This document shows positions 26,412 to 34,437 of a stretch of DNA of 64,000 nt, piece after piece. Below the pieces are notes generated by a model. It was not told the DNA's origin and did no database searches. It saw only the letters and a program-made list of their open reading frames with translations. A program made the translations under genes and the position numbers. The DNA comes from Pseudomonas syringae (lineage in GTDB: Bacteria; Pseudomonadota; Gammaproteobacteria; Pseudomonadales; Pseudomonadaceae). The stretch spans positions 163,587 through 227,586 of the forward strand of contig NZ_JPQU01000045.1 of the NCBI RefSeq assembly GCF_000737245.1, given 5' to 3'. Numbering within the stretch: position 1 is the stretch's first letter; each line of letters opens with the position of its first letter.

Positions 26412-27136
26412 GCCGTTTCATCCTGTTGCTTGCAGCGCTGCTATTCGGCGCGAACGGGCTTGCCGCCGTTTCACTGACCGGGACTCGATTGATCTTTGAC
26501 GGGCGCTATGCCGAGGCCAGTCTGGAGATTCTCAATCGCGGCGACCATGAGGTGTTGATCCAGGCGTGGCTGAGCGCTCCCGAAAATGTCGACGGCAGCC
26601 CGCGGGCATCAGGGGTGGATCTGCCTTTTGTACTGACACCGCATCTGGCGCGGCTCGAGGGTCATGGCAAGCAAGCCTTGAGGATTTTGTATCAGGGCGA
26701 GGGTATGCCCCAAGGCGTCGAGTCATTGATGCACCTTTACGTGCTGGAAATTCCCAGAAAGATTGCAGGCGCCAACCAGCTGAGTATCGCCATCCGCCAG
26801 CGTATCCATGTGTTCTATCGCCCGCCGGGGTTGACTGAAGATCCTGCCCAAACGCCACAACAGCTGCGTTGGACCCGGGCGAACGCTGCCCTGCAGGTGA
26901 GCAATCCCACGCCGTTCCATGCCGCGATACAGGATGTGCGGCTCGACGGTGTTGCGGCCAGCGATTACCTGTTGCTGGCGCCGGGTGCCAGCCACCAAAT
27001 CCCTGTGGATACTGCGACGCCTCCCACTCGGCTGTCCTTTCAGGCGCTGACCGATTACGGCGGGTTGCGTAGCTACTGCGCGCAGGCTGCAGGGGATCAA
27101 TTCAACATCACCGAAGACCGGCAAAAGGACTGCTGA
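26408..27136 (+). CDS. Second periplasmic fimbrial chaperone
   Basis: Another PapD-like chaperone (242 residues from the GTG at 26408; an in-frame GTG at 26402 adds two). The GTGA overlap with the usher stop supports 26408. Signal peptide then VSLTGTRLIFDGRYAEASLEI, LEGHGKQALRILYQGEGMP and the signature MHLYVLEIPRKIAGANQLSIA. Two chaperones in one cluster occur in Cup systems, where one often serves the tip adhesin; that job is likely here, since the adhesin gene follows directly with a 1-nt overlap. Confidence 0.9.
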   Translation: MSRFILLLAALLFGANGLAAVSLTGTRLIFDGRYAEASLEILNRGDHEVLIQAWLSAPENVDGSPRASGVDLPFVLTPHLARLEGHGKQALRILYQGEGMPQGVESLMHLYVLEIPRKIAGANQLSIAIRQRIHVFYRPPGLTEDPAQTPQQLRWTRANAALQVSNPTPFHAAIQDVRLDGVAASDYLLLAPGASHQIPVDTATPPTRLSFQALTDYGGLRSYCAQAAGDQFNITEDRQKDC

Positions 27137-28251
27137 TGAACATTCTTGAAAAGCTTCTACTTGGCAACAGAGATCCTGTGGGAGCGAGCTTGCTCGCGAA
27201 GGCGTCATACCAGGCGCCAAACCATCGTCGAATGCCCCGGCCTTTTCGCGAGCAAGCTCGCTCCCACGTAATGCCGTCAACGCGAGCGTTATTGCTCACC
27301 TTACTACTCAGCCCCGCCACCTGCTTCGCACTGGTCTGCAAAACCCAGGGCTCAGGCGAGACGACCGTTCGCGCTGATCTGGGCAGCAGTGTCGCCATCC
27401 CGAGCAACGTCCCGGAGGGTGAGGTGGTCTGGCGCTCCGAGCGGCTGGATCTTCTGGTGGAGTGCGCCAAGGACGGTATGCCGGCAACCCAGGAAGAAGT
27501 TTTTATCTATATCAACCCTGACAATCGACCCATTGGCCAAGGTATTCGTGCGGGTGTGACGCTGGCGGGTGTCGATTACCTGCAGAACAGTGGGCGCATC
27601 AGCACCGGGCAGTTTTTGCCAGTCTGCCATGAAGGGGAATCGAACATCGGCGCCTGCCCCAAAGTCGGCTTCAATCTGCCGTTTTCTGTCTTCATCCAAA
27701 AATTCGGACCGACGCCGCCTTCCGGGATCGCCAGTGACTTGCAGGATTACCGGGCGTTCCAGCTAGACAGCGGGGCGGGGTTGAATCCCTTGCCTGATGC
27801 CAGTCTCGGTTATCAGGTCAATAACCTGAGCGGCCTGCGTTTTGTGGCCTGTGACGCCGGGCTGCAGGTGATGCCTGAGAGCGTTGAGTTCGGCAACGTC
27901 GGTATCCAGCAAGTGGCGGTGGGCAAGGTGATCGAGCGCCGGCCGTTCTCCCTGGTGACCAGTCGCGACTGTGATTCACCCTTCAGCCTTGGGGCGCGCT
28001 TCAAGCCGGTGACCGGCAGCGTGGCGGGTGATTACCTGATTCCCGCCACCAATAATGGGATCGGTATTCGGATAGTCAACAGCCGGGATGATTCGATCAT
28101 TCGTTACAACGAGCCGTTTCATCTGGCCGATTTGCTTGGCGATACCAAGGCCGCCAGTGTCGATTTCAACGCCGAATTGGTGTGGCAGACGCAAACCCCG
28201 AAGGCCGGACCTTTCGAGGCCGAGGTGATGGTGGATCTGTTTTATAAATAG
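27136..28251 (+). CDS. Fimbrial tip adhesin / minor pilin with REP-derived 5' end
   Basis: Two-domain fimbrial tip protein of 371 residues from the ATG at 27136. That ATG overlaps the chaperone stop and has AAAGGA 6 nt upstream, so it is where ribosomes should start. The first 45 residues are encoded largely by a REP pair (27178-27267), and only then comes a convincing signal peptide, MPSTRALLLTLLLSPATCFA, starting at an ATG at 27271 that has no ribosome-binding site. The likely product is either a 326-residue protein from 27271 or one with a long REP-encoded leader. The C-terminal domain ends as a pilin (GPFEAEVMVDLFYK). Several Cys pairs are present. Confidence 0.82.
   Translation: MNILEKLLLGNRDPVGASLLAKASYQAPNHRRMPRPFREQARSHVMPSTRALLLTLLLSPATCFALVCKTQGSGETTVRADLGSSVAIPSNVPEGEVVWRSERLDLLVECAKDGMPATQEEVFIYINPDNRPIGQGIRAGVTLAGVDYLQNSGRISTGQFLPVCHEGESNIGACPKVGFNLPFSVFIQKFGPTPPSGIASDLQDYRAFQLDSGAGLNPLPDASLGYQVNNLSGLRFVACDAGLQVMPESVEFGNVGIQQVAVGKVIERRPFSLVTSRDCDSPFSLGARFKPVTGSVAGDYLIPATNNGIGIRIVNSRDDSIIRYNEPFHLADLLGDTKAASVDFNAELVWQTQTPKAGPFEAEVMVDLFYK
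27178..27267. repeat. REP pair (BIME) inside the adhesin reading frame
   Basis: Inverted GTGGGAGCGAGCTTGCTCG cores around a variable centre, within the fimbrial operon and in frame with the adhesin gene. The insertion keeps the frame open through both arms. Confidence 0.88.
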
Positions 28252-28351
28252 GATCGGCCGATGAGAGGTGCGGGGCTGTGCAGGCGTGTCGCAAATGATT
28301 CAGGTATGCTGCGCGGCCTTTCGACGACTGATTCCACTTTCCGGAGCCACC

Positions 28352-28576
28352 ATGACTTCTATTGACCCAACACTCGCTCCCGAAACAGTCGTCGCCGAAG
28401 AAGCGACCGCTGAGGTGAAAGCGACAATCCCTGCCTTCAGCTTCCCGTTCAAGCCGGGTGAACTGGCGCAGGCGAAAAAAGACCAGCCGTACTACCAGAA
28501 GTCGAACAAACACGGCCACAACAAAATCCCCGGCGCCGCGCCACATGGCACGCGCAAGTCGATGGGTAAGCGTTAA
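28352..28576 (+). CDS. Small conserved-looking hypothetical protein
   Basis: Hypothetical protein of 74 residues. GGAG lies 5 nt before the ATG at 28352; the frame is open further up to 28268 without support. An acidic Ala/Val/Glu-rich first half (TLAPETVVAEEATAEVKA) is followed by a basic C terminus with KSNKHGHNKIPGAAPHGTRK. No signal or membrane segment. The bipolar charge and basic tail suggest nucleic acid or ribosome contact, but no function can be given. Confidence 0.7.
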   Translation: MTSIDPTLAPETVVAEEATAEVKATIPAFSFPFKPGELAQAKKDQPYYQKSNKHGHNKIPGAAPHGTRKSMGKR

Positions 28577-28604
28577 ATCTCACTCGGGATGATGGCGTGC
28601 AACT

Positions 28605-28698
28605 CTGTGGGAGCGAGCTTGCTCGCGAAGAGGTCAGTACATCTGACGCATTTTTTTCGTCTGCAATATCGCCTTCGTGAGCGAGCTCACTCCCACAG
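28605..28698. repeat. REP pair (BIME), CTGTGGGAGCGAG type
   Basis: Inverted REP cores between convergent genes; the right arm has three mismatches (TGAGCGAGCTCAC), so it is an ageing copy. Confidence 0.82.
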
Positions 28699-28713
28699 TC
28701 CCGGTTCTTCGTC

Positions 28714-29466
28714 CTAACCCGCCTGCAGCGGGATGAACATATAGCCCGCCGGGTCCCCGATCGTCAGTCTGGCACCCGCCAGTTGCAAGGTGTTGATCAC
28801 CGGTTGCCCTTGCACATGGAAGGTCCAGCCGGTGTCAGTCTGATTCGGCTCAACACCGTCGACCACCTCCATCACAGCCGTGGCAAAAGCCTCCATGTCG
28901 GGGAGATAGGCGACGAAGCCATTGCCCTTTAGTGCGGTGGCGCGGATGCCCAAGCGCTGACATATCGCTTCCTTGGTAGCGATGTCCTCCCGGTCGGCCT
29001 GACGAGACTGCTCGATCAGGCTGCTCAGCTCCGTGTCTATCAGCCTGCCACCGACGATCATCTCCGGACCCTGTTCCCACGACTCGGGCGGACAGTCCTT
29101 GGCTTCCGGGCGCAACGGGATATGCGGGTTGATCTCCATCGGATAAATTCGGCACACCAGAGGCCGTCGCTCATAGATGCGGCAGCGCTTTTCCGCGTCA
29201 AGATTCCGGCAAGGGCCGACGTTATAAGCCGCAAAGGTAATGGCCACATGAGCCTGAGTCGAACCGCTCTGCACCAGAGTCGAACGGCGTGTGGCGTGAG
29301 TCAGCTGTTCAGCCGCAACGCCATAACCATCGGCCAGAAAAGCTTCGGTCAGGACGATCAATGAGCCGCCGTCCACCGCCCATTGCAGGGCTTCGCCTAG
29401 GGTCAGTGGCACATGATGGTCGGTGCAGCAGCTGCCGCAACCGACGCAGGAAAAGCGCGTATTCAT
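28714..29466 (-). CDS. YkgJ-family cysteine cluster protein
   Basis: Metal-binding protein of 250 residues. The N terminus carries CVGCGSCC and a second group follows in CRNLDAEKRCRIYERRPLVCRIYP, the YkgJ/CxxCxxCC pattern thought to bind zinc or an iron-sulfur cluster. The C-terminal about 120 residues are not recognised. There is no signal peptide. The biochemical role of the family is unknown; it is a single gene here. Confidence 0.87.
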   Translation of the reverse strand: MNTRFSCVGCGSCCTDHHVPLTLGEALQWAVDGGSLIVLTEAFLADGYGVAAEQLTHATRRSTLVQSGSTQAHVAITFAAYNVGPCRNLDAEKRCRIYERRPLVCRIYPMEINPHIPLRPEAKDCPPESWEQGPEMIVGGRLIDTELSSLIEQSRQADREDIATKEAICQRLGIRATALKGNGFVAYLPDMEAFATAVMEVVDGVEPNQTDTGWTFHVQGQPVINTLQLAGARLTIGDPAGYMFIPLQAG

Positions 29467-29573
29467 TACGATTCAAGTCCGTCAAAGCGTACGCCAGGCG
29501 CAACAGGAGATACGGCTGCTGGCCTGACTGAGACAGGATCTGAAGCAAGGATTGCGCCAGTGGTTTGCGGCTA

Positions 29574-29900
29574 TTATTTTGGCGCGCCCACTTGCTCGTT
29601 CCATTCGGTGACAGTGGCTTTTTTGCTGTGGCGGTTGAACAGGCACAGTTCGGCGCCAGGCTGATTCTTCATGTGTGGCTGAGGGTAACGACCCCTGAGC
29701 ATCAGGGCTTCGTAGCCTACGCTGTCATCGAAGCCTGCTTTGCCGACTGCGCGGACTTCCTTGAGCTGGCTGGCCTTTATGCAGCTGTCGACGACGGCTT
29801 TATCCAGCGCCTGCCACGCATCGGTGGTGGAAGCATTGGCCTGGCTGGCGCCTGCCAACGCAAGCAGCAGGCCGGTGATTTTCAGGCGGGTAAGTTTCAT
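29574..29900 (-). CDS. Small secreted hypothetical protein
   Basis: Exported protein of 108 residues; signal peptide MKLTRLKITGLLLALAGASQANA with cleavage near residue 23. The mature part has two Cys (VDSCIKASQ and ELCLFNRHSK) that could form a disulfide. GGAGAATGG precedes the ATG at 29900, so the upstream in-frame start at 29918 is not used. No family recognised. Confidence 0.75.
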   Translation of the reverse strand: MKLTRLKITGLLLALAGASQANASTTDAWQALDKAVVDSCIKASQLKEVRAVGKAGFDDSVGYEALMLRGRYPQPHMKNQPGAELCLFNRHSKKATVTEWNEQVGAPK

Positions 29901-29942
29901 TCCATTCTCCAAGAGCATCGTGTATGGCGGGAGTATGCCAGA

Positions 29943-30404
29943 TCAGCGCTGTTCGATTTCCAGACGCTGGATGTAACGCATGCCAGCCTTTTCATACAGG
30001 CAGCGGGCGGAAAAGTTGTTTTCCATGACTTTCAGGTCGACCCAGGCTTCACCTCGCTGACGAAAGATTTCGAATGCCTGGCTGAGAAGATTAAGGCCGA
30101 TGCCTTGGTGGCGGGCGCGTGGATGCACCACGAGGTCCTTGATGAACGCACTGGTCCAGCCTTGAACGAAGCCGACCATGCCTTGCTCGTCCCAGGCCGT
30201 GTAGCACAGTGCCGTGTTGTGCTCGGGGTCGGTTTGCAAGGCGGCCAGCCAGACTTTGAAGTCGGGGATGTCAGCGCGCTGGTCGTCATAAGCCAAGCTC
30301 GACAGCTGATGTGCTTCGCTGGCCATTTCAAGGCTGAACGCCTGAGGCCGTATATCACCCGTCCAGAAAATGGTCGGCGATGGCAAGTGTAAATCCCGGC
30401 GCAT
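29943..30404 (-). CDS. GNAT-family N-acetyltransferase
   Basis: Acetyl-CoA-dependent acetyltransferase of about 153 residues from the ATG at 30404. The acetyl-CoA site is visible as FIKDLVVHPRARHQGIGLNLL, and the C-terminal motif as LKVMENNFSARCLYEKAGM. An alternative GTG at 30476 overlaps the cheV stop as GTGA and would add 24 residues; the encoded extension runs through a GCCAGCC/GGCTGGC hairpin and looks non-conserved, so the shorter form is preferred. Substrate unknown. Confidence 0.82.
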   Translation of the reverse strand: MRRDLHLPSPTIFWTGDIRPQAFSLEMASEAHQLSSLAYDDQRADIPDFKVWLAALQTDPEHNTALCYTAWDEQGMVGFVQGWTSAFIKDLVVHPRARHQGIGLNLLSQAFEIFRQRGEAWVDLKVMENNFSARCLYEKAGMRYIQRLEIEQR

Positions 30405-30472
30405 CAGCCAGCAGTGCCGATCAGAACCACCAACTCTGTCAGCGCCAGCCTGCACGGCTGGCGGATTGCCAT

Positions 30473-31372
30473 TCACGATGCTTGAGCTTCAATGGTCTGA
30501 GCCGCAACGATCAGGCATTTGGTCAGCTCAGGTGATGAAAACTTGGTCAACACCGCGTCAGCCCCGGCCAGCTTGGCTTTTTCGCTGTTCATCGCGCTGT
30601 CCAGCGAGGTGTGGAGCAGGATGTACAGATGCTGAAAATCAGGGGTTTCGCGTAGTGTGCGGGTCAGCGCGTAGCCGTCCATTTCGGACATTTCGATGTC
30701 CGACACCAGCAGGTTGATCTGCGCAGGCGAGCCCTGGAGTTCGAGCAGAACATCGATGGCTTCCTTGGCGCTGCGTGCAGTGTGGCAGTCCAGGCCAAGG
30801 TTGCGCAGGGTTATCAGCGATTGATGCAACGCCACATGGCTGTCGTCGACTACCAGAATCCGTGTCTTGGACAGCACTTCGGCCTCTTCCATGGTCAGGA
30901 CGTCAGAGGTGGGTTCGATTCTGGCTGGAGCGATGCCGTGAATGACCTTCTCGATGTCCAGCACCTGCACCAGCGTGCCATCGACCTGCGTAACGCCGGT
31001 GATAAAGGACTTGTTGCTGGAGCCGTAGGGCGGCGGACGAATGTCGGTGGTCAGGCAGTGCACGATCTTGCTCACGGCCTGCACGTGCAAACCTTGCTTG
31101 GAACGGCTGACATCAGTAACGATCAGGCAGCCGCCATCAGGGTCGGCCAGCGGACGCTCACCAATGGCACGACTCAGATCAATCACTGACAACGATGCAC
31201 CGCGCAGCGTGGCGACGCCTTTGACGTGCGGATGAGATTCGGGCAGTCGTGTCAGAGCGGGGCAGGGGATGATTTCACTGACCTTGAGCAAGTTAATGGC
31301 CATCAACTTCCCGCTGCGCAGGGTGAACAGCAGCAGCGAAAGTGAATCTGCTCGGACGTTTTTGGTGGACAT
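30473..31372 (-). CDS. cheV: Chemotaxis coupling protein CheV
   Basis: CheW-like domain (about residues 10-155; LLLFTLRSGKLMAINLLKVSEII, VIDLSRAIGERPL) joined to a receiver domain (about 170-295; ILVVDDSH, phospho-Asp in LLVSDIEMSEMDGYAL). CheV couples chemoreceptors to CheA and is tuned by phosphorylation. The start at 31372 has AAGGTT about 6 nt upstream; a longer start at 31387 is less likely. No other chemotaxis gene is nearby. Confidence 0.92.
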   Translation of the reverse strand: MSTKNVRADSLSLLLFTLRSGKLMAINLLKVSEIIPCPALTRLPESHPHVKGVATLRGASLSVIDLSRAIGERPLADPDGGCLIVTDVSRSKQGLHVQAVSKIVHCLTTDIRPPPYGSSNKSFITGVTQVDGTLVQVLDIEKVIHGIAPARIEPTSDVLTMEEAEVLSKTRILVVDDSHVALHQSLITLRNLGLDCHTARSAKEAIDVLLELQGSPAQINLLVSDIEMSEMDGYALTRTLRETPDFQHLYILLHTSLDSAMNSEKAKLAGADAVLTKFSSPELTKCLIVAAQTIEAQAS

Positions 31373-31683
31373 ATGAACCTTCTGCAATGGTGTCGGCTGC
31401 GAAAAACAGTGAACAGCTTCCTATGAATGGGTTATCGGCCCGGCGCGGGTAGCCTTTAGATTTTTATCAGATTCCCGAGTGCTTCAACTGATCGTTGAGG
31501 CTCTCAAACGAGTGATTTTCTCTGTTGTCTTTATGACTTTATTTAGTCCTAATGACTCTTATTAGGTCGATGTCTTTTTGACTAAATGATTTTAAGTTGT
31601 TGTATTTGATAGAGATTGATAGTGGCACGATTCCTGATGATGCATGGATACATTCTAAAAAGGCAATGTGCCTGGAGTACATC
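31373..31683. promoter_or_regulatory. Upstream region of hmp with palindromes
   Basis: No gene. TCAAC/GTTGA flank TGATC at 31484-31498. At 31542-31595 there is a nested structure: outer arms TTTAGT and ACTAAA, inner palindrome CCTAAT/ATTAGG (31548-31566, 7-nt loop). These AT-rich sites lie 90-200 bp before the hmp start and could be operators. A TGGCACG at 31622 has no proper -12 partner. Confidence 0.5.
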
Positions 31684-32865
31684 ATGTTGAGCGCCTCTGA
31701 TCGTGCCATCGTCAAAGCCACTGTGCCCTTACTGGAAAGCGGCGGCGAAACACTGACCACTCATTTCTACAAAAAGATGCTTGAGGAGTATCCGCAGGTC
31801 CGGCCGCTGTTCAATCCGGCGCATCAGGCAAGCGGTTCTCAACCCCGCGCGCTGGCGAATGGTTTGCTGATGTATGCCCGGCATATCGATGAGCTTGAAC
31901 AACTGGGCGATTTGTTGGCAAAAATCATCAACAAGCACGTCGCTCTGCAAATACTTCCCGAACATTACCCGATTGTAGGCAGTTGCCTGTTGAGCGCCAT
32001 TTCCGAGGTGCTGGGTGATGAAATCGCCACTGCAGAGGTCTTGGAGGCGTGGGGCAATGCTTATCAGCAACTGGCCGATATTTTGATCGGTGCTGAGAGC
32101 CGGATCTATGACCAGAAGGCCCAGGCTCCGGGTGGCTGGCGCGGAGTGCGGGCGTTCAGACTGGCGGCCAAGGTTGCAGAAAGCGCCGAAATTACCTCGT
32201 TTTACTTGCAGCCGGCAGACGGTGGCCCGTTGCTGGATTTTGTCCCGGGTCAATACATCGGCCTGCAGCTGCAGATCAATGGTGTAGAGATGCGTCGTAA
32301 CTATTCGCTATCGGCGGTCGCGGGCGGTGATCAGTACCGGATCAGCGTCAAGCGCGAGCCGCTGGGCAAGGCTTCGAACTACCTGCATGACGAGGTTCAG
32401 GTCGGTGACAGCCTGAACCTGTATCCGCCGTCGGGTGAGTTCGTCCTGGCGCCGAGTGACAAACCTCTGGTGTTGATCAGTGGGGGAGTGGGGATCACGC
32501 CGACACTGGCCATGCTCGAAGCCGCACTAGAGACTTCGCGCCCGATCCATTTCATACACTGCGCCCGCAATGGTGGCGTGCATGCGTTCCGCGACTGGGT
32601 GGATGATCTCGCCGCCCGTCATCCTCAGCTCAAGCGTTTTTACTGTTACGCCGAAGATGACGGTGTAAGTGCGGCAGGCGATGCCGTCGGGTTACTGGAT
32701 CAGCTTCAGTTGGAGCAATGGCTGCCACAGGAGCGGGATCTGGATGCTTACTTCCTGGGTCCGAAAGGCTTCATGGCATCCATCAAGCGTCAGCTTCTGG
32801 TGGCGGGCGTTCCTGAGCAGCAAAGCAGGTACGAGTTCTTCGGCCCGGCGTCGGCGCTTGAATGA
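31684..32865 (+). CDS. hmp: Flavohemoglobin (nitric oxide dioxygenase)
   Basis: Cytoplasmic NO-detoxifying enzyme (393 residues) turning NO and O2 into nitrate with NAD(P)H. Globin domain about 1-135 with Tyr29 (B10), Gln53 (E7) and proximal His85; FAD domain with MRRNYSLS; NAD domain with GGVGITPTLAMLE and the C-terminal YEFFGP. The ATG at 31684 gives the family N terminus (MLSASDRAIVKATVPLL); upstream in-frame codons would add 29 poor residues. Single gene. No fhpR-like regulator gene is adjacent. Confidence 0.96.
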   Translation: MLSASDRAIVKATVPLLESGGETLTTHFYKKMLEEYPQVRPLFNPAHQASGSQPRALANGLLMYARHIDELEQLGDLLAKIINKHVALQILPEHYPIVGSCLLSAISEVLGDEIATAEVLEAWGNAYQQLADILIGAESRIYDQKAQAPGGWRGVRAFRLAAKVAESAEITSFYLQPADGGPLLDFVPGQYIGLQLQINGVEMRRNYSLSAVAGGDQYRISVKREPLGKASNYLHDEVQVGDSLNLYPPSGEFVLAPSDKPLVLISGGVGITPTLAMLEAALETSRPIHFIHCARNGGVHAFRDWVDDLAARHPQLKRFYCYAEDDGVSAAGDAVGLLDQLQLEQWLPQERDLDAYFLGPKGFMASIKRQLLVAGVPEQQSRYEFFGPASALE

Positions 32866-32885
32866 TTTGTCGCCGATCTAAGGCC

Positions 32886-32977
32886 CTGTAGGAGCGCGCT
32901 TGCCCGCGATGGCGGTGGTTCAGTCGAAAAAAATGTCGTCTGAGCCACCGCCATCGCGGGCAAGCGCGCTCCTACAG
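32886..32977. repeat. REP pair (BIME), CTGTAGGAGCGCG type
   Basis: Very long, nearly perfect inverted repeat; the arms continue inward as CCCGCGATGGCGGTGG, leaving only about 25 unpaired central bases. Confidence 0.87.
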
Positions 32978-33007
32978 GTCACTGCATTTCGTCAGGTATT
33001 GCTCGGA

Positions 33008-33073
33008 CGGAGGTTACGATGGCGACGAATGCGGTTTGCCTGACGCCCGCGGTTCGCAGCCTTCGGCAGCTCT
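33008..33073. repeat. Second palindromic family, single unit
   Basis: The complement of this stretch (GCTGCCGAAGGCTGCGAA, then ACCGCATTCGTCGCC and GTAACCTCCG) matches the unit at 58893-58972. It is unrelated to the GGAGCGAG REP core. Confidence 0.65.
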
Positions 33074-33081
33074 TAATCGTC

Positions 33082-33173
33082 CTGCGACAAACTGCCGCAC
33101 TCTTCTATATATAGAAGGACTACCTGCGACAAAAAGCCGCACGCTTCTATATATAAGAAGCGTTGCGGCTTTT
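33082..33173. repeat. Tandem hairpin units around CTTCTATATATAGAAG
   Basis: Two direct copies (about 33082-33119 and 33123-33162) share CTGCGACAAA, GCCGCA and CTTCTATATATA. The first holds a perfect 16-bp palindrome (33102-33117). The second is embedded in a larger hairpin: arms 33132-33148 and 33156-33173 pair over 17 bp with one bulged T, around loop ATATATA, ending in TTTT. Confidence 0.75.
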
Positions 33174-33453
33174 CTGTGTCAGAAACGGCTAGCTTCACCT
33201 GCGGTGGGAGTGACTCTTGCAGTGGCTGGCCAATGTCCTTTGCCTGACCTGAAGCAAGGTCTTCAACACCACCCGGCCGTCAAATGTATCCGTACAGCGG
33301 TTCGGAGCTTGAGTTGTCCGGCGTCGGCAATGATTATCGCAAGCGATCAGGCCGTCGAGCATTTACAATCCCGTGGATGTCCTAAGGGCGGTGGTCATGT
33401 GCCCAGGCAGGGATCGAACGGTCCGGATGGATACCCCTTCGAAAGGTAAGTCA

Positions 33454-33978
33454 ATGAGCGACAACATGTTGTACCTAAAACGCGAAAAGCGCTTCCTGGT
33501 CTTGCTGGGCATCATTTGCCTGGCTTTGATCGGCGGCGCGCTGTACATGCAGATCGTCCTGGGCGAAGCCCCTTGCCCGCTGTGCATCCTGCAACGCTAC
33601 GCATTACTGTTCATCGCGATTTTCGCTTTCATCGGCGCGGCGATGCCCGGCAGCCGAAGCACCACGGTGTGTGAAGCGCTGGTGATGCTGAGTGCAATTG
33701 GCGGGATCGTCGCGGCTGGCCGTCACGTTTACATTCTTTCGCATCCGACCGAGAGCTGTGGCATCGACATCCTGCAACCGATCGTCGACGGCCTGCCACT
33801 GGCCTCGATGTTCCCCATTGGATTTCAGGTCGGTGGTTTCTGCACGACCCCTTATCCGCCGGTCCTCGGATTGTCGCTGGCGCAATGGGCGCTGGTGGCC
33901 TTCGTTCTGACCGTCGTACTGGTGCCTGTGGGCATCATTCGCAACCGCCGCAAATACCGCGGACTAAAGGGTCTGTGA
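33454..33978 (+). CDS. dsbB: Disulfide bond formation protein DsbB
   Basis: Inner-membrane quinone-linked oxidase (174 residues) that reoxidises DsbA. Four hydrophobic helices; the CPLC pair is Cys41/Cys44 and the second periplasmic pair is Cys102 (ESCGIDIL) and Cys130 (GGFCTTP). The ATG at 33454 follows AAAGG at normal distance; earlier in-frame codons back to 33373 are not supported. Monocistronic with a strong terminator. Confidence 0.95.
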   Translation: MSDNMLYLKREKRFLVLLGIICLALIGGALYMQIVLGEAPCPLCILQRYALLFIAIFAFIGAAMPGSRSTTVCEALVMLSAIGGIVAAGRHVYILSHPTESCGIDILQPIVDGLPLASMFPIGFQVGGFCTTPYPPVLGLSLAQWALVAFVLTVVLVPVGIIRNRRKYRGLKGL

Positions 33979-33981
33979 GCA

Positions 33982-34010
33982 AAAACGCCCCGGGTGAAAC
34001 GGGGCGTTTT
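33982..34010 (+). terminator. Rho-independent terminator after dsbB
   Basis: Perfect 11-bp stem AAAACGCCCCG/CGGGGCGTTTT with a 7-nt loop directly after the dsbB stop codon. Confidence 0.88.
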
Positions 34011-34437
34011 GTGTGAAAATTTCGTGAGCTGTTTCGCGATTTTTACAGGCGCTGATACAAACTGTTGCTAAAAAAAACATAGTCATTGAAAATTTACATA
34101 TCTACAATCCCCGCACTTGCCGTCCCGGGTCAGCCCGCGACGAGCATTTTCGAGGTCATTTTTGCGCCCTTGCGCAGGTCGTGCAGGTATTGCCCGATCG
34201 ATCTCTGAAAGCACCAGGAATGTCCGCACCAAAGGGAAATGGCCTGCATAACGCAGGTTTGTTGCCAGCATTCGAATAAGAAAATTAAAGATACAGACGG
34301 ATTTGTCGTTACGCTTGCGTGCGTTGTGACAGGCTCCTGTTCAATCCAAAAAAACATGCCAACACGGGCAGGTTTCAGTGTTGGCGGTCGAAAACCAATT
34401 GCACCCGCAAGCTGCTTTTGCTTTTAGAGGTCGTGAG
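34011..34437. promoter_or_regulatory. Long leader / promoter region of the cyo operon
   Basis: About 430 bp without a supported gene. AT-rich stretches at about 34040-34110 and 34270-34300 are possible promoters. I find no convincing ANR box (TTGAT-N4-ATCAA). AGAGG precedes the cyoA start. Short open frames on the minus strand (34083-34357) lack coding character. Confidence 0.4.

Larger units (their letters stand above)
32866..33453. other. 588-bp repeat-rich gap between hmp and dsbB
   Basis: No credible gene; an open frame from 33036 encodes the repeat units and lacks coding character. It contains in order a REP pair (32886-32977), half of a second palindromic family (33008-33073), two tandem copies of a hairpin unit with CTTCTATATATAGAAG (33082-33173), and the dsbB leader. 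Confidence 0.7.

Noticed and set aside
30441..30464. GCCAGCC/GGCTGGC hairpin after cheV as a terminator
   Set aside because: No T run on either strand; it may lie within the 5' end of the GNAT gene.
31622..31640. TGGCACG upstream of hmp as a sigma-54 promoter
   Set aside because: The -24 half is perfect but the -12 position reads CTGA instead of TTGC at the required spacing.
33082..33173. Tandem hairpin units as a CRISPR array
   Set aside because: Only two units, no unique spacers of constant length and no cas genes.
33036..33449. A 137-codon frame containing a repeated CRTLLYI peptide
   Set aside because: The peptide repeat is just the translation of the duplicated palindromic DNA unit; no ribosome-binding site or coding character.
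34083..34357. Small minus-strand frames upstream of cyoA as counterparts of the cyo-upstream genes of P. putida
   Set aside because: No resemblance that I can support and no ribosome-binding sites.
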